A stretch of 64,000 nt of DNA from Akkermansiaceae bacterium (GTDB lineage: Bacteria > Verrucomicrobiota > Verrucomicrobiia > Verrucomicrobiales > DEV007). Below are positions 1 through 8,750 of this stretch, piece after piece. The stretch lies in NCBI GenBank assembly GCA_024233005.1, contig JACKQE010000009.1, positions 157,616 to 221,615 on the forward strand, read 5' to 3'. Each line of letters starts with the position of its first letter. Within the stretch, counting starts at the first letter, position 1. A program made the translations under genes and the position numbers. The notes beneath the pieces were generated by a model. The model saw nothing but the letters and a program-made list of their open reading frames with translations. It was not told where the DNA came from and did not search any database.

Positions 1-256
1 TCCGGGCGAGATTGGCGGCAATATGGAATAGGTATGTGGAAAAGAGAGCGGTTGGTTGATACCGGTGTCGGCTGGTGTAAAGACGGACAAACGTTTCCTG
101 GGTGAGGTCCATTGCGGTGGCGTGGTTGCCGACCATGCGCTGGAGAAATCCGGCGACACGACCTCTCCACCGGTTCATGAGTTCGGTCAGGGCCAGATCT
201 TCACCCTTGGCGAGACGCTCCATCAGGTGCGCATCCTCTTCAGTTCCGTCATCCAT
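1..256 (-). CDS. ECF RNA polymerase sigma factor (CnrH-like), cut by window edge
   Basis: Reading the minus strand from an ATG at 256 gives 85 codons without a stop before the window ends. The translation has the sigma-70 region 2 pattern of ECF factors: a lead like LMERLAKGEDLALTEL, then MDLTQETFVRLYTSRHRY, then a FSTYLFHIAANLAR block, which corresponds to the core-binding and -10-recognition helices. Region 4 lies outside the window. The gene starts 16 bases after the stop of the periplasmic sensor gene and two genes after a single-pass membrane protein. That is the cnrY-cnrX-cnrH order of metal-responsive sigma modules. Inferred role: transcription of a metal or envelope stress regulon when the membrane anti-sigma releases it. 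The family call is firm; the metal is unknown. Confidence 0.85.
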   Translation of the reverse strand, partial: MDDGTEEDAHLMERLAKGEDLALTELMNRWRGRVAGFLQRMVGNHATAMDLTQETFVRLYTSRHRYQPTALFSTYLFHIAANLAR

Positions 257-272
257 GCAGAGAAGAGGAGGG

Positions 273-758
273 TCAGTGGCCTTGCAAGGAGCTGGAGGCC
301 TCCGGGGTGAGTTCCATGACCTGGGGCAACACCGCCTCGAGGTATCGCTTGGATTTTTCCGGCGGGAGACAGGCCGCTGTCTGGAAGACATGCTTCAACA
401 GGGCGGTTTGGCACTCCACTTGTATGTCGGCGTTCTCTTGCAGGGCGGCAGTGAGTTCCGGCGTCATCTTCGTTCCCTCGCTCAGGAGATGGCGAATTTT
501 CTCATGGGTCATCATGATCCGGTTGCAGAGCGATTCGCAGGTTGGTCGGTAGGCGAGATGAAGCCGGGAGACTTCGGCAAACTGTTCGTCGCTCAGATCG
601 AGCTCCTGCCGGAGCCACCGTAGCTCGGGCAACCGTGTGTGATCATCGGTGGCGTAGCCTGCGACCTCCGGTGGCCGGCAAGAAAACATCCATCCCACCC
701 AAAAGGCTGCGATTCCCAGAAGGAGGGCCAGGATGAGGACTGCGAACCCGCGTTTCAT
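273..758 (-). CDS. Periplasmic heavy-metal sensor protein (CnrX-like), membrane anchored
   Basis: A 161-residue protein. I start it at the ATG at 758, which overlaps the upstream stop as ATGA; a longer frame exists but would run through the upstream gene. Residues 5-24 form one hydrophobic N-terminal anchor. The rest is a helical hairpin typical of CnrX/Spy-like sensors, with LRWLRQELDLSDEQF at about 46-60. Instead of a His/Met set, cysteines stand out: C74 and C78 in YRPTCESLC, C116 and C130, with nearby H85, H90 and H123. In the CnrYXH family this subunit detects metal in the periplasm and controls the anti-sigma factor. The thiol-rich positions suggest a different ligand preference from Ni/Co CnrX, but that is inference. 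Confidence 0.75.
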   Translation of the reverse strand: MKRGFAVLILALLLGIAAFWVGWMFSCRPPEVAGYATDDHTRLPELRWLRQELDLSDEQFAEVSRLHLAYRPTCESLCNRIMMTHEKIRHLLSEGTKMTPELTAALQENADIQVECQTALLKHVFQTAACLPPEKSKRYLEAVLPQVMELTPEASSSLQGH

Positions 759-1078
759 TCCCGGGCGCCAGCAAGGGTCGCTTCGACGGGGTGGATGGAG
801 GCAACGTAGGCGTTGAGAGCCACCCTCTCGGACTCGTCGGAGGCCCCGAGGACCCCAAGACCGGAACCGATCACTGTCATCAAAATGAACAAGGCGAAGG
901 CGGGTGCCGGACGGGCAAAATGCCGGGAAACCGTTTGGATCCAGTTTCCCCAACGGGCAGGCCAGGAGTCCCTTTCGGCCAACGCAATGCGTTCCCAGAC
1001 TTCCCTCTGGAAAGCGGCGGGGAATTTGGGATCCGGATGAGTTTGCCGGATCAGTTGGTCGAGTTCAGGGTCGTGCAT
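755..1078 (-). CDS. Putative single-pass anti-sigma factor (CnrY-like)
   Basis: A 107-residue protein. The N-terminal cytoplasmic part (about 1-55) has acidic and aromatic helices such as DPELDQLIRQTHPD and FQREVWERIALAE, a pattern seen in short sigma-binding anti-sigma domains. One transmembrane segment follows at about 58-80 (FALFILMTVIGSGLGVLGA), then a short periplasmic tail. No zinc-binding HxxxCxxC motif is present, as expected for a CnrY-type rather than ZAS-type factor. It overlaps the sensor gene by 4 bases (ATGA), which implies translational coupling and equal dosage. Sequence identity of such proteins is always low, so the call rests mainly on topology and on its place before a CnrX-like sensor and an ECF sigma factor. 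Confidence 0.6.
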   Translation of the reverse strand: MHDPELDQLIRQTHPDPKFPAAFQREVWERIALAERDSWPARWGNWIQTVSRHFARPAPAFALFILMTVIGSGLGVLGASDESERVALNAYVASIHPVEATLAGARE

Positions 1079-1113
1079 TTCACTGGAACGATAAAGGCTG
1101 TTTCACCGGACTC

Positions 1114-1145
1114 AACCCGTCAGGTCGAAAAAGACCTGACGGGTT
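1114..1145. terminator. Perfect 13-bp inverted repeat between the Cys-rich gene and the sigma module
   Basis: AACCCGTCAGGTC (1114-1126) is followed by a 6-base loop and then by its exact reverse complement (1133-1145). It lies between the end of the Cys-rich gene (1163) and the start of the anti-sigma gene (1078), both on the minus strand. On the minus strand no T-run follows the stem; on the plus strand a run of T begins about ten bases after it. It may terminate or attenuate transcription, or be a binding site in the leader of the sigma module. Confidence 0.45.
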
Positions 1146-1162
1146 GGCAGCCGATTTTTTTT

Positions 1163-1489
1163 TCAGGGTTTGCAATGGCTGTGATCGGCCTTGGCTGAAC
1201 CGCAACCCGAACGACACTGCATGGTTTTCTCTACGCTGAAGCCGTGCTCATTGGAGGCGCTTTTCATTTTGCTGGTGCTCAGGCAGCAGGAATCCTTTCC
1301 GGTTGCGGCTTTCAGGTCACAGGCTTTTTTCATGTCGCAGGATTTCATGGAGCCACAGCAGGCCGGAGCGGTGTTCTTTGCGGATGGCGTGCCTTTTGAG
1401 GTGGGATTCCACTGAAGCCCGGCGAAAGCGCTGGTCGAAGCGATGCCGAAGAGGATCGTGGTGGCAAGGAGGGCGAGTTTCTTTTTCAT
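1163..1489 (-). CDS. Small Cys-rich secreted protein, possible metal binder
   Basis: A 108-residue protein with a clean Sec signal peptide (basic MKKK, hydrophobic core, cleavage near STSAFA at about 23). The mature part holds nine cysteines, many paired: ACCGSMKSC, KKAC, KDSCC, TMQCRSGC and a C-terminal HSHC. Lysines are frequent and no recognised domain was found. It lies directly upstream of, and on the same strand as, the CnrYXH-like genes, separated by a strong hairpin. That position fits a periplasmic metal-binding or metal-buffering protein in the same stress regulon. Disulfide-rich structural roles are an alternative. Function is not assigned. Confidence 0.7.
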   Translation of the reverse strand: MKKKLALLATTILFGIASTSAFAGLQWNPTSKGTPSAKNTAPACCGSMKSCDMKKACDLKAATGKDSCCLSTSKMKSASNEHGFSVEKTMQCRSGCGSAKADHSHCKP

Positions 1490-1781
1490 GTCAGGGTTGT
1501 GTTAGGATTGAAGACTCCCACTTTGTTGGGTTCACGAGGTGCAACTCCGCATTCTGGAGAATCCCTTTTCTTATTTGAAAAATGTCCCGTCCGGTTCTCG
1601 GCGTGCCCGTCAAGAGGCCGGTCCGGCAGTGGTGGCGGTGTCATGGGCACTTTTTCGGCAGGGTGATGCGGTGGGGAGGGCTGTGATCCGGTTTTTTCAT
1701 GGAATCCGTGCCTCGGAAGAATCGCGCAACGGATGGGAGAAGGCCTTTGCATCAGACCGTCATCTGTCGTAGGAGCAGGCG

Positions 1782-4307
1782 ATGTCGGATTCCCTTCTGC
1801 TCCAGCACCTCTCCACATCGGGCGGGGTTTCCAGCGATGACCTGTTGGACCGGTTTCTCGAGTATACCAGTGCCGCCGGATTGTCCCTGTATCCTGCTCA
1901 GGAGGAGGCCATTCTCGCCCTTTATGAAGGATCCAATGTCATTCTCAGCACCCCCACTGGCTCCGGCAAAAGCCTCGTTGCGGTGGCATGGATTTTCCGC
2001 GCCCTCGCGCTGGGGCGCCGGGCTGTATACACCTGCCCGATCAAAGCCTTGGTGAATGAAAAATTCCTCGCACTGTGTCAGGTTTTCGGACCGGACCGGG
2101 TCGGCCTCGCGACAGGAGACGCCACCGTGAACCGCGAGGCTCCGGTGCTCTGCTGCACGGCGGAGATCCTGTCCAACGACGCGTTGCGGGGTGGAGCAGG
2201 GACGAACTTTGCCGACGTGGTGATGGATGAATTCCACTACTACTCGGACCGTGACCGCGGAGTGGCCTGGCAGGTGCCGTTGCTCACGATGCGATGTGCC
2301 CGCTTTTTGCTGATGTCCGCGACTCTCGGGGACACTCGCTTTTTCGAACAAGGGCTGACCCGTCTCACCGGGGCGCCAACGGTGCCGGTGACTGGCTCGC
2401 TGCGTCCCGTCCCGTTGGAATTCCGCTACGTGGAGACTCCGGTCAGCTCCACGGTGCAAGATCTGCTCGCGGACAATCTGGCGCCGGTCTATCTCGTTCA
2501 TTTCAGCCAGAACGATGCGGCTCAGTCCGCCCAGGACATGATGAGCCTGAACTACTGCACGCCATCTGAGAAAGCGGCCATCAAGGATGCCATGGCCGGG
2601 GTCAAATTCTCCAGCCCCTATGGGAAGGATGTGAAAAAGTATCTCGCCCACGGCATCGGTCTCCACCATGCCGGGATGTTGCCAAAATACCGGGTTTTGG
2701 TGGAGCGTCTGGCCCAACAGGGCTTGCTCAAATTGATCTGTGGGACCGACACCCTCGGGGTTGGAGTCAATGTTCCGATCCGGACGGTCCTGCTGACCCG
2801 CCTCACCAAATACAGCGGGGACAAAGTCGCGGTTCTGACCGCGCGTGATTTCCACCAGATCGTGGGCCGTGCCGGAAGGAAGGGGTTTGACGATATCGGC
2901 TATGTGGTGGCCCAGGCTCCGGAGCATGTGGTGGAGAATGCGAAACTCGAAGCCAAGGCGGCGGGAGATGACAAAAAACGGCGCAAACTGGTGAAAAAGA
3001 GAGCCCCGGAAGGCTTCGTGGGCTGGAGCGCGGAGACGTTTGAGCGTCTCCAGAAGGCCGCCCCGGAGCCCTTGGTATCTCGATTCGAGGTCGGCCATGG
3101 CATGCTTTTGCAGGTGCTGCAACGTCCCGGAGACGGCTGTCATGCGATGCAAAAGCTCATCGCGGACAGCCACGAGCCACCGGTTGCCAAAGTCAGGCAT
3201 CGCCAACGGGCCTGGCAACTCTTCCGTTCCCTGAGGGAGCGGGGCATTGTCGAAATCGTGCCGCCGACCCGGCGTGACGGAGGCCCCAAATTGCGACTCA
3301 AAGTGGACCTGCAGGAGGATTTCTCGCTCAACCATGCCCTGTCGCTTTATCTCATCGATACCCTGGCCCTGATCGATCCAGCCTCGGTGGACTACGCCGC
3401 CGATGTCTTGACGCTCTGCGAGAGCATTTTGGAAAACCCTGACATCATCCTGCGTCGCCAGTTGGACAAGCTCAAGACGGAGGAGATGAACCGGATGAAA
3501 GCCGACGGGGTGGCGTTTGAGGACAGGCTCGCCCGCTTGGAAGAGCTCGAGTATCCCAAGCCCTGTCGGAATTTCATCTACGACACCTTCAATGAATTTG
3601 CGGCACGGCATCCCTGGGTGGAGCGGGAGAACATCCGGCCCAAGAGCATCGCCCGCGAAATGTGGGAAAATTTTCGGACTTTCGCCGATTACATCAGCGA
3701 CTATGACCTGCACCGGGTCGAGGGAGTGCTGCTCCGGCATCTCTCCAGCACCTGGAAGGTGCTCGCCCAGACTGTGCCCGAGCCCGCCAAGAACGAGGCG
3801 GTGCAGGAAATGGAAGCGTGGCTCGCGGGGGTGGTCCGGGGGATCGACTCCAGCCTGCTCGATGAATGGGAACGGATGCGGAATCCGGACTGGAAGCCTG
3901 ATGCTCAGGGGGGGAATGAACCGGACACTGCCGACATCACCCGCAACCCGCGGGAATTCACCGCGCTGATCCGCACCGAAATTTTCCGGTTTCTGCGGGC
4001 GCTGGATCGGGGGGATTTTTCCGGAGCTTGCACTCTGGTGGCCGAAGGGTGGAACGCTGTCTCGCTCGAAGAGGCCTTTGATCCCTATTTCGACGAGCAT
4101 GAGCGGTTGCTTCTCGATGCCGAGGGCAGGAATGGCCGCCACACCCAGGTGGACGTGGCCGAGGACCGGCGGGCATGGACGGTGAGCCAGATTCTGACCG
4201 ATCCTGAAGGATTGAACGACTGGCAGGTGGTCTTCCGGGTGGATTTGGAAACAGCCAGAGCAGAAGGGCGCCCCGTGCTTATCCTGGAAACAATGGGCGA
4301 GGTCTGA
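1782..4307 (+). CDS. Ski2-like DEAD/DEAH-box RNA helicase (DUF3516-type C-terminus)
   Basis: An 841-residue superfamily 2 helicase. Walker A is TPTGSGKS at about 57-64, motif II is DEFH at about 149-152, motif III is LMSATLGD, and motif VI lies in [11 protein letters not shown]. The helicase core spans roughly 30-420 and includes the motif stretch [17 protein letters not shown], typical of Ski2/Mtr4-like enzymes. The long C-terminal part (about 450-841) is rich in charged helices and matches the DUF3516 arrangement seen in actinobacterial and PVC helicases of this kind. It presumably unwinds structured RNA in an ATP-dependent way; the substrate is unknown. It is a single gene, divergent from the Cys-rich gene across a 292-bp spacer and convergent with the zinc peptidase. 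Confidence 0.85.
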   Translation: MSDSLLLQHLSTSGGVSSDDLLDRFLEYTSAAGLSLYPAQEEAILALYEGSNVILSTPTGSGKSLVAVAWIFRALALGRRAVYTCPIKALVNEKFLALCQVFGPDRVGLATGDATVNREAPVLCCTAEILSNDALRGGAGTNFADVVMDEFHYYSDRDRGVAWQVPLLTMRCARFLLMSATLGDTRFFEQGLTRLTGAPTVPVTGSLRPVPLEFRYVETPVSSTVQDLLADNLAPVYLVHFSQNDAAQSAQDMMSLNYCTPSEKAAIKDAMAGVKFSSPYGKDVKKYLAHGIGLHHAGMLPKYRVLVERLAQQGLLKLICGTDTLGVGVNVPIRTVLLTRLTKYSGDKVAVLTARDFHQIVGRAGRKGFDDIGYVVAQAPEHVVENAKLEAKAAGDDKKRRKLVKKRAPEGFVGWSAETFERLQKAAPEPLVSRFEVGHGMLLQVLQRPGDGCHAMQKLIADSHEPPVAKVRHRQRAWQLFRSLRERGIVEIVPPTRRDGGPKLRLKVDLQEDFSLNHALSLYLIDTLALIDPASVDYAADVLTLCESILENPDIILRRQLDKLKTEEMNRMKADGVAFEDRLARLEELEYPKPCRNFIYDTFNEFAARHPWVERENIRPKSIAREMWENFRTFADYISDYDLHRVEGVLLRHLSSTWKVLAQTVPEPAKNEAVQEMEAWLAGVVRGIDSSLLDEWERMRNPDWKPDAQGGNEPDTADITRNPREFTALIRTEIFRFLRALDRGDFSGACTLVAEGWNAVSLEEAFDPYFDEHERLLLDAEGRNGRHTQVDVAEDRRAWTVSQILTDPEGLNDWQVVFRVDLETARAEGRPVLILETMGEV

Positions 4308-4316
4308 CGCGGACTT

Positions 4317-5000
4317 TTACTGTGGCTTTCGAATCCGCCCCAGCAGCCAGGACAGCGGGGCAAAGATCCCCTCGATGTAGGCGGCCGAAGCGGACCTCAT
4401 GATGAGTTGGACACTTTCATACTCATCCAGACTGGCCAGCGTCCGGCCCCGGATTTCGTCGAGTACCCGCTCGGACCGAAGGGTGGCGTCGAGTTCAGTG
4501 GGAAGGGTCATGAGATTCCACCCCGTCAGGGCGACAAAAGCGAGGGAAAGTCCGAAAAGGGCCAGTTTGCCCAGTCCTGGGATGATGAGGCACAGCAGGC
4601 CGAGCAGCAGGATGGGCAGGGAGAGGGACATGGTGGCCTGGATGGAAGAAAGCCGCCAGAACAGGGGGCGATGACCGGCCGCGTGCTGCAGCGCATGCCC
4701 GGCTTCATGGGCCGCAATGCCCAGCGCGGTGTGGGTGGTGCCGTCGTAATGACGTTGGTGCAAATAGAGGGTGCGGCGTCCCGGATCGTAATAGTCCGGC
4801 ATGAGGCCATGACCAACCGCAATTTCGACCCCCTCAATGCCGGCGTGGGTCAGGATGCGGCGGGCAAGAGTGGCTCCCGTGATGCCACCCTTTGATTGCC
4901 GGAGCATTCCAGCATCATAAGCCAGGCGGAATTTGCGCCTTCCCCAGAGCGCGGCTACCGTGGTCAGGAGGAAAAGGACAATGGCGTAACGCAGAAACAT
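4317..5000 (-). CDS. YugP-family membrane zinc metallopeptidase
   Basis: A 227-residue protein with an N-terminal hydrophobic segment (1-19), the zinc-binding motif HEAGH at 98-102 in the context GIAAHEAGHALQHA, and a hydrophobic region at about 125-160 forming one or two further membrane segments. Length and architecture fit the neutral zinc metallopeptidase YugP family (Peptidase_Mp). The conserved stretch YYDPGRRTLYL precedes the active site, as is usual. The protein should sit in the cytoplasmic membrane. Substrate is unknown. It converges on the helicase with only 9 bases between stop codons and shares no operon with the next gene, which diverges. Confidence 0.85.
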   Translation of the reverse strand: MFLRYAIVLFLLTTVAALWGRRKFRLAYDAGMLRQSKGGITGATLARRILTHAGIEGVEIAVGHGLMPDYYDPGRRTLYLHQRHYDGTTHTALGIAAHEAGHALQHAAGHRPLFWRLSSIQATMSLSLPILLLGLLCLIIPGLGKLALFGLSLAFVALTGWNLMTLPTELDATLRSERVLDEIRGRTLASLDEYESVQLIMRSASAAYIEGIFAPLSWLLGRIRKPQ

Positions 5001-5140
5001 TCCGCCAGTGTGACATCAACTTGCCTTCTCCGCAAAGGGAAGACCTCTCCCACGAGGATGGTGCCAGCCGGGGCATCCCCATTTCTGTCTGGAAAATCGA
5101 TCGGATGGACCGACAATGGCTGCCCTCTTTCCTTTCGACC

Positions 5141-8100
5141 ATGCTCAAGCGCCGACTTTTTCTTTTCCATGCCTTCCTGATCTCTGGTCTGAGCGGACTC
5201 CTGTCCGCCCAGTCGACGCCGGATGAACCTGAGATTCTGGGACCAGCGACTGGAAAAGGCGGGGCCACGGTGGCCGCCACCACGCTCCAAGCGAGGGCTT
5301 TCGCGCTCCCGGGCATGGTGGGCAGTGTGGTGGCCATCGCCGTGGCGGACGATGGAACGGTCTATCTCACCCAAACCTACCGCCGGAACAACGGCGAACC
5401 CGATATTCGGAAAAACCCATCCTGGTTGGAGGCCTCCCTGGCTTCCCGGAGTGTGGAAGATAAGCGGGCGATCATCACTTCACGGATGAAAGACTGGAAA
5501 AAAATGGCGGCGTTTGAGGAAAAAATCATTCGCCTCCGGGACTTGGACGGTGATGGCAAGGCGGATGAGCGGGTCGTGCATTTTTCAGGATTGAACAACG
5601 AAGTTGATGGTCTTGCCGCCGGATTGGCGTGGTCTGGCGGGTCGCTATTCTTGACCTGCACCCCCGGCTTTTACCGTTTGGAGGATGCGGACCATGCCGG
5701 AGACAGGGTAGAAGCGCACCCTCTGGCTTATGGCTTCGGCATCCACATCGGCTACGGGGGGCATGACATGCATGGAGCCCTTCAAGGGCCGGATGGACGG
5801 CTATACTGGTCCCAAGGGGACCGCGGGGCCATGGTCACGGATGACCGGGGCGTGACGCATGCCAATCCGTGCCAAGGAGCCGTCTTCCGGATCGAGCCCG
5901 ACGGCTCCGGCTTTGAAATCTTCGCCCACGGATTGCGCAATCCCCAGGAGATTGCCTTCGACGAATTCGGCAATCTGTTCACGGTCGACAATGATGGGGA
6001 TTTTGGGGACCAGGAACGCTGGGTTTTCATCCCCCAAGGCTCGGACTCGGGGTGGCGCATGCCATATCAATTCCGTTCCAGCAAACCCTGGGGAAGCAAA
6101 AGCGCCTACAATCCCTGGATGGCGGACGGCCTCTATCTTCCGGCCCAGGCGGGTCAACCGGCCTACCTGACCCCGCCGCTGCTCAATTACTCGGCCGGGC
6201 CCATCGGGTTCGTCAAAAACCCCGGCACCGCCCTCGATGAACGCTATCGGGATTTCTTTTTTCTCGCCCATTCCAACAAGCGGCTCACCGCATTCCGTGC
6301 CGAACCGTTGGGCGCCGGGTTCCGGATGTTGGATGAGCACGAGGTTTTGCGGGGACCCTTTATCACCGGGATCGAATTCGGACCGGATGGAGCGCTTTAT
6401 GGTGCGGACTGGGGGGACAACAAATGGGAGCCTCACGAAAAGGGAGGAGTGTTGGTGGTTGATAATCCGTCGCCATCGGTCCAGCAAAACCCCCTTCGTC
6501 TAGAGACCAAGCGGTTGTTGGGGCAGGGGACGGCAGGCCTGGATCCTGTCGCGCTTGTCGAATGGCTGAATCATGCCGATCAACGGGTGCGTCTGGCCGG
6601 TCAATTTGCCTTGGTCAAAGCCGGTCCGGAAGGGGAAAAAGCCTTGAGAAAGAGGGCTGCCGACACCGAGGCCTCTCTGTTGGCCCGGGTCCATGCCATT
6701 TGGGGATTGGGCCAGCTGGCCCGTCAGTCCACTGAAGTAAGCTCGGCGTTGGCCCCTTTGCTCACAGACGCTGTGGCGGAAATCCGGGCCCAGGCTGCCC
6801 GGGTTTTGGGGGACAGCCGGGGAGGGGCCGGGATCGCCGATGCCGTAGCCTTGCTCCTTTCCGATCCGGAACCCCGGGTTCGCCTCCAGGCGGGTTTGGC
6901 ATTGAACCGCCTGGGAGGAGCGCGACACCTCGCGCCCGTCCTTGCCCTATTGCAAGAAAACGCCGGCACCGACCGGTATCTCCGTCATGCAGGGATCATG
7001 GCCCTGACGGCCGCGGGGAAGGAATCGAAGGAGATTTTGTCCGACCTTGCCGGGCATGCCAGTATCGAGGTTCGTCTCGCGGCGGTGGTGGCCCTCCGCC
7101 GTTTGGGCTATGGGGACGAGTTGGTGCCGTTTCTCCATGACACCAGTTCGGAGGTCGCCGCGGAAGCGGCCCGGGCCATTCATGATGATGAATCCCTCCC
7201 GGGAGGACTGGAGGCGCTTGCGGAAAGCTTGAGCGCAGTCACCGCGAGGAGCCCGGAAGCCTTGGTGCGACGGGCCGTGAGTGCCAACCGTCTGCTTGGC
7301 ACCAGACCGGCCGCTTTGCGATTGGCTGATTTCATCGCGTCAGGGACCGCCACCCCAGCCGTGCGGGCCGAAGCGTTGGAAACCTTGGCGACCTGGTCCG
7401 TTCCCTTCGCCTTGGATCGTGTCCAGGGCTGGTACCGTGGGCTTCCTGCGGCCTCGTCGTCCGATGCCCATCTCGCGCTCGATCATTGCATCGGGGCTGG
7501 ACTCGGCTCGCCGGATGAGGTAGTCCGGGCGGCGGCAACGCTGGCTGTGAAATCTCTGGCCTACACCCAGGCTCTGCCGCGACTTGAGAAATCGGTCTTC
7601 GATGACACCGCTCCCGCCGAGCAGCGCATTTCCGCACTGGGAGCTCTGCGGGCACTGAATTCCTCGCAGCTCGGAAAAGCGGTGCGAGCGTGTCTCCAAG
7701 CCGGGGACTCCGCTCTCCGGACTGCGGCCTTGACGATTCTCGCCCAGACTGAGCCAACGTCCGCAGAGTTGCCGGGCGCTTTGGATCGCGCCTTGGCTGC
7801 GGCTTCCCTGGATGAACGTCAGGTCGCCTGGAGCCTTCTGGCCCGGCGGCAGGACCCATCGGCCCGTGAACACATCGCCCGGGCCATGGATCGGCTTGAG
7901 GGAGGCGAGCTTCCTGCAGGAGAAAGACTGGATGTTTATCTGGCGGCCCATGGCAGTGAAGATCCCACTCTGGTGGCCAGGGCCAAGGCCTGGGAAGCAG
8001 CGGCTCAGGGCCGGGATCCTATCCTCGGATTTTTCGCGCTGGCTCTGGAGGGGGGGAATTCCTCCAAGGGACGACAGATCGCCGAAGGTCACCTCGCGGC

Positions 8101-8503
8101 CCAATGCACCGGTTGCCATCGTCTTGATCCTCCTCTGCCGGGGGCCTCGCCAGGGACCGGGCCTGATCTGGCCGGCGTGGGGAGCCGCCGTGACCGCTCT
8201 TATTTGCTGCGTGCCGTGGTGAATCCGAGTGCTGATATCGATGAGGCCTATCGATTGACCCAGTTCGCGCTCAAAAGCGGGGAAACGGTGTTCGGCACGG
8301 TGGCCGCCGAAACCTCCGAGACCGTCACGATTCGTCTCCCCGGAGCCCCGGGCGCCAATGTGACCCGTGAAGTTCCCACTACCGAGATTCTGTCCCGGCA
8401 GTCTCAGAATGTGTCCATCATGCCTCCGATGTCGGCCTTGCTGACACCCCTGGAAATTCGTGATCTCGTGGCTTTCCTTGCTTCCCAGAAGGAAGCTCCG
8501 TGA
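5141..8503 (+). CDS. PVC-type membrane-bound dehydrogenase-like protein with HEAT repeats and cytochrome c
   Basis: About 1120 residues from the ATG at 5141, which yields a good Sec signal peptide (MLKRRLFLFHAFLISGLSGL, then SAQS); longer in-frame starts back to 4892 overlap the divergent peptidase gene and are less likely. Residues about 50-440 form a sugar-dehydrogenase-like beta-propeller (EIAFDEFGNLFTVDNDGDFG, GIEFGPDGALYGADWG), as in the PVC-type membrane-bound dehydrogenase family. About 450-900 are HEAT/armadillo-like repeats. A single heme motif CTGCH lies near residue 988 in the C-terminal putative heme-binding domain. It is probably periplasmic or surface-attached and involved in oxidising an unidentified substrate. 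A paralogue without the long HEAT section is at 27990. Confidence 0.85.
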   Translation: MLKRRLFLFHAFLISGLSGLLSAQSTPDEPEILGPATGKGGATVAATTLQARAFALPGMVGSVVAIAVADDGTVYLTQTYRRNNGEPDIRKNPSWLEASLASRSVEDKRAIITSRMKDWKKMAAFEEKIIRLRDLDGDGKADERVVHFSGLNNEVDGLAAGLAWSGGSLFLTCTPGFYRLEDADHAGDRVEAHPLAYGFGIHIGYGGHDMHGALQGPDGRLYWSQGDRGAMVTDDRGVTHANPCQGAVFRIEPDGSGFEIFAHGLRNPQEIAFDEFGNLFTVDNDGDFGDQERWVFIPQGSDSGWRMPYQFRSSKPWGSKSAYNPWMADGLYLPAQAGQPAYLTPPLLNYSAGPIGFVKNPGTALDERYRDFFFLAHSNKRLTAFRAEPLGAGFRMLDEHEVLRGPFITGIEFGPDGALYGADWGDNKWEPHEKGGVLVVDNPSPSVQQNPLRLETKRLLGQGTAGLDPVALVEWLNHADQRVRLAGQFALVKAGPEGEKALRKRAADTEASLLARVHAIWGLGQLARQSTEVSSALAPLLTDAVAEIRAQAARVLGDSRGGAGIADAVALLLSDPEPRVRLQAGLALNRLGGARHLAPVLALLQENAGTDRYLRHAGIMALTAAGKESKEILSDLAGHASIEVRLAAVVALRRLGYGDELVPFLHDTSSEVAAEAARAIHDDESLPGGLEALAESLSAVTARSPEALVRRAVSANRLLGTRPAALRLADFIASGTATPAVRAEALETLATWSVPFALDRVQGWYRGLPAASSSDAHLALDHCIGAGLGSPDEVVRAAATLAVKSLAYTQALPRLEKSVFDDTAPAEQRISALGALRALNSSQLGKAVRACLQAGDSALRTAALTILAQTEPTSAELPGALDRALAAASLDERQVAWSLLARRQDPSAREHIARAMDRLEGGELPAGERLDVYLAAHGSEDPTLVARAKAWEAAAQGRDPILGFFALALEGGNSSKGRQIAEGHLAAQCTGCHRLDPPLPGASPGTGPDLAGVGSRRDRSYLLRAVVNPSADIDEAYRLTQFALKSGETVFGTVAAETSETVTIRLPGAPGANVTREVPTTEILSRQSQNVSIMPPMSALLTPLEIRDLVAFLASQKEAP

Positions 8504-8750
8504 CGAAACCGGCACGCGCCATTTCCTCCGGCAAAGCTGACTGGAGGAAGCCATGGCCGGGTGAGAACCGTGTCCCCGCGCGCAGTGCAGAGGCCCACGT
8601 CTGTTCTTCAGCTTCCGCGTTGGGATGGTCAGGAGGCGCCGCTGTCCGTTGAACCTCCAGCCGGGCCGTGTCGCAGGAATCAGTGGACATGGGGCCACGG
8701 ACGGTGGAAAGTCTGCGCTCTTGTTGCGCCCAGCGAATCTCCCGCCTCCC

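Noticed and set aside
1752..4142. A 796-codon open frame on the minus strand opposite the helicase
   Set aside because: It lies wholly within the clear helicase gene, has no family motif, and reflects GC-rich antisense codon structure.
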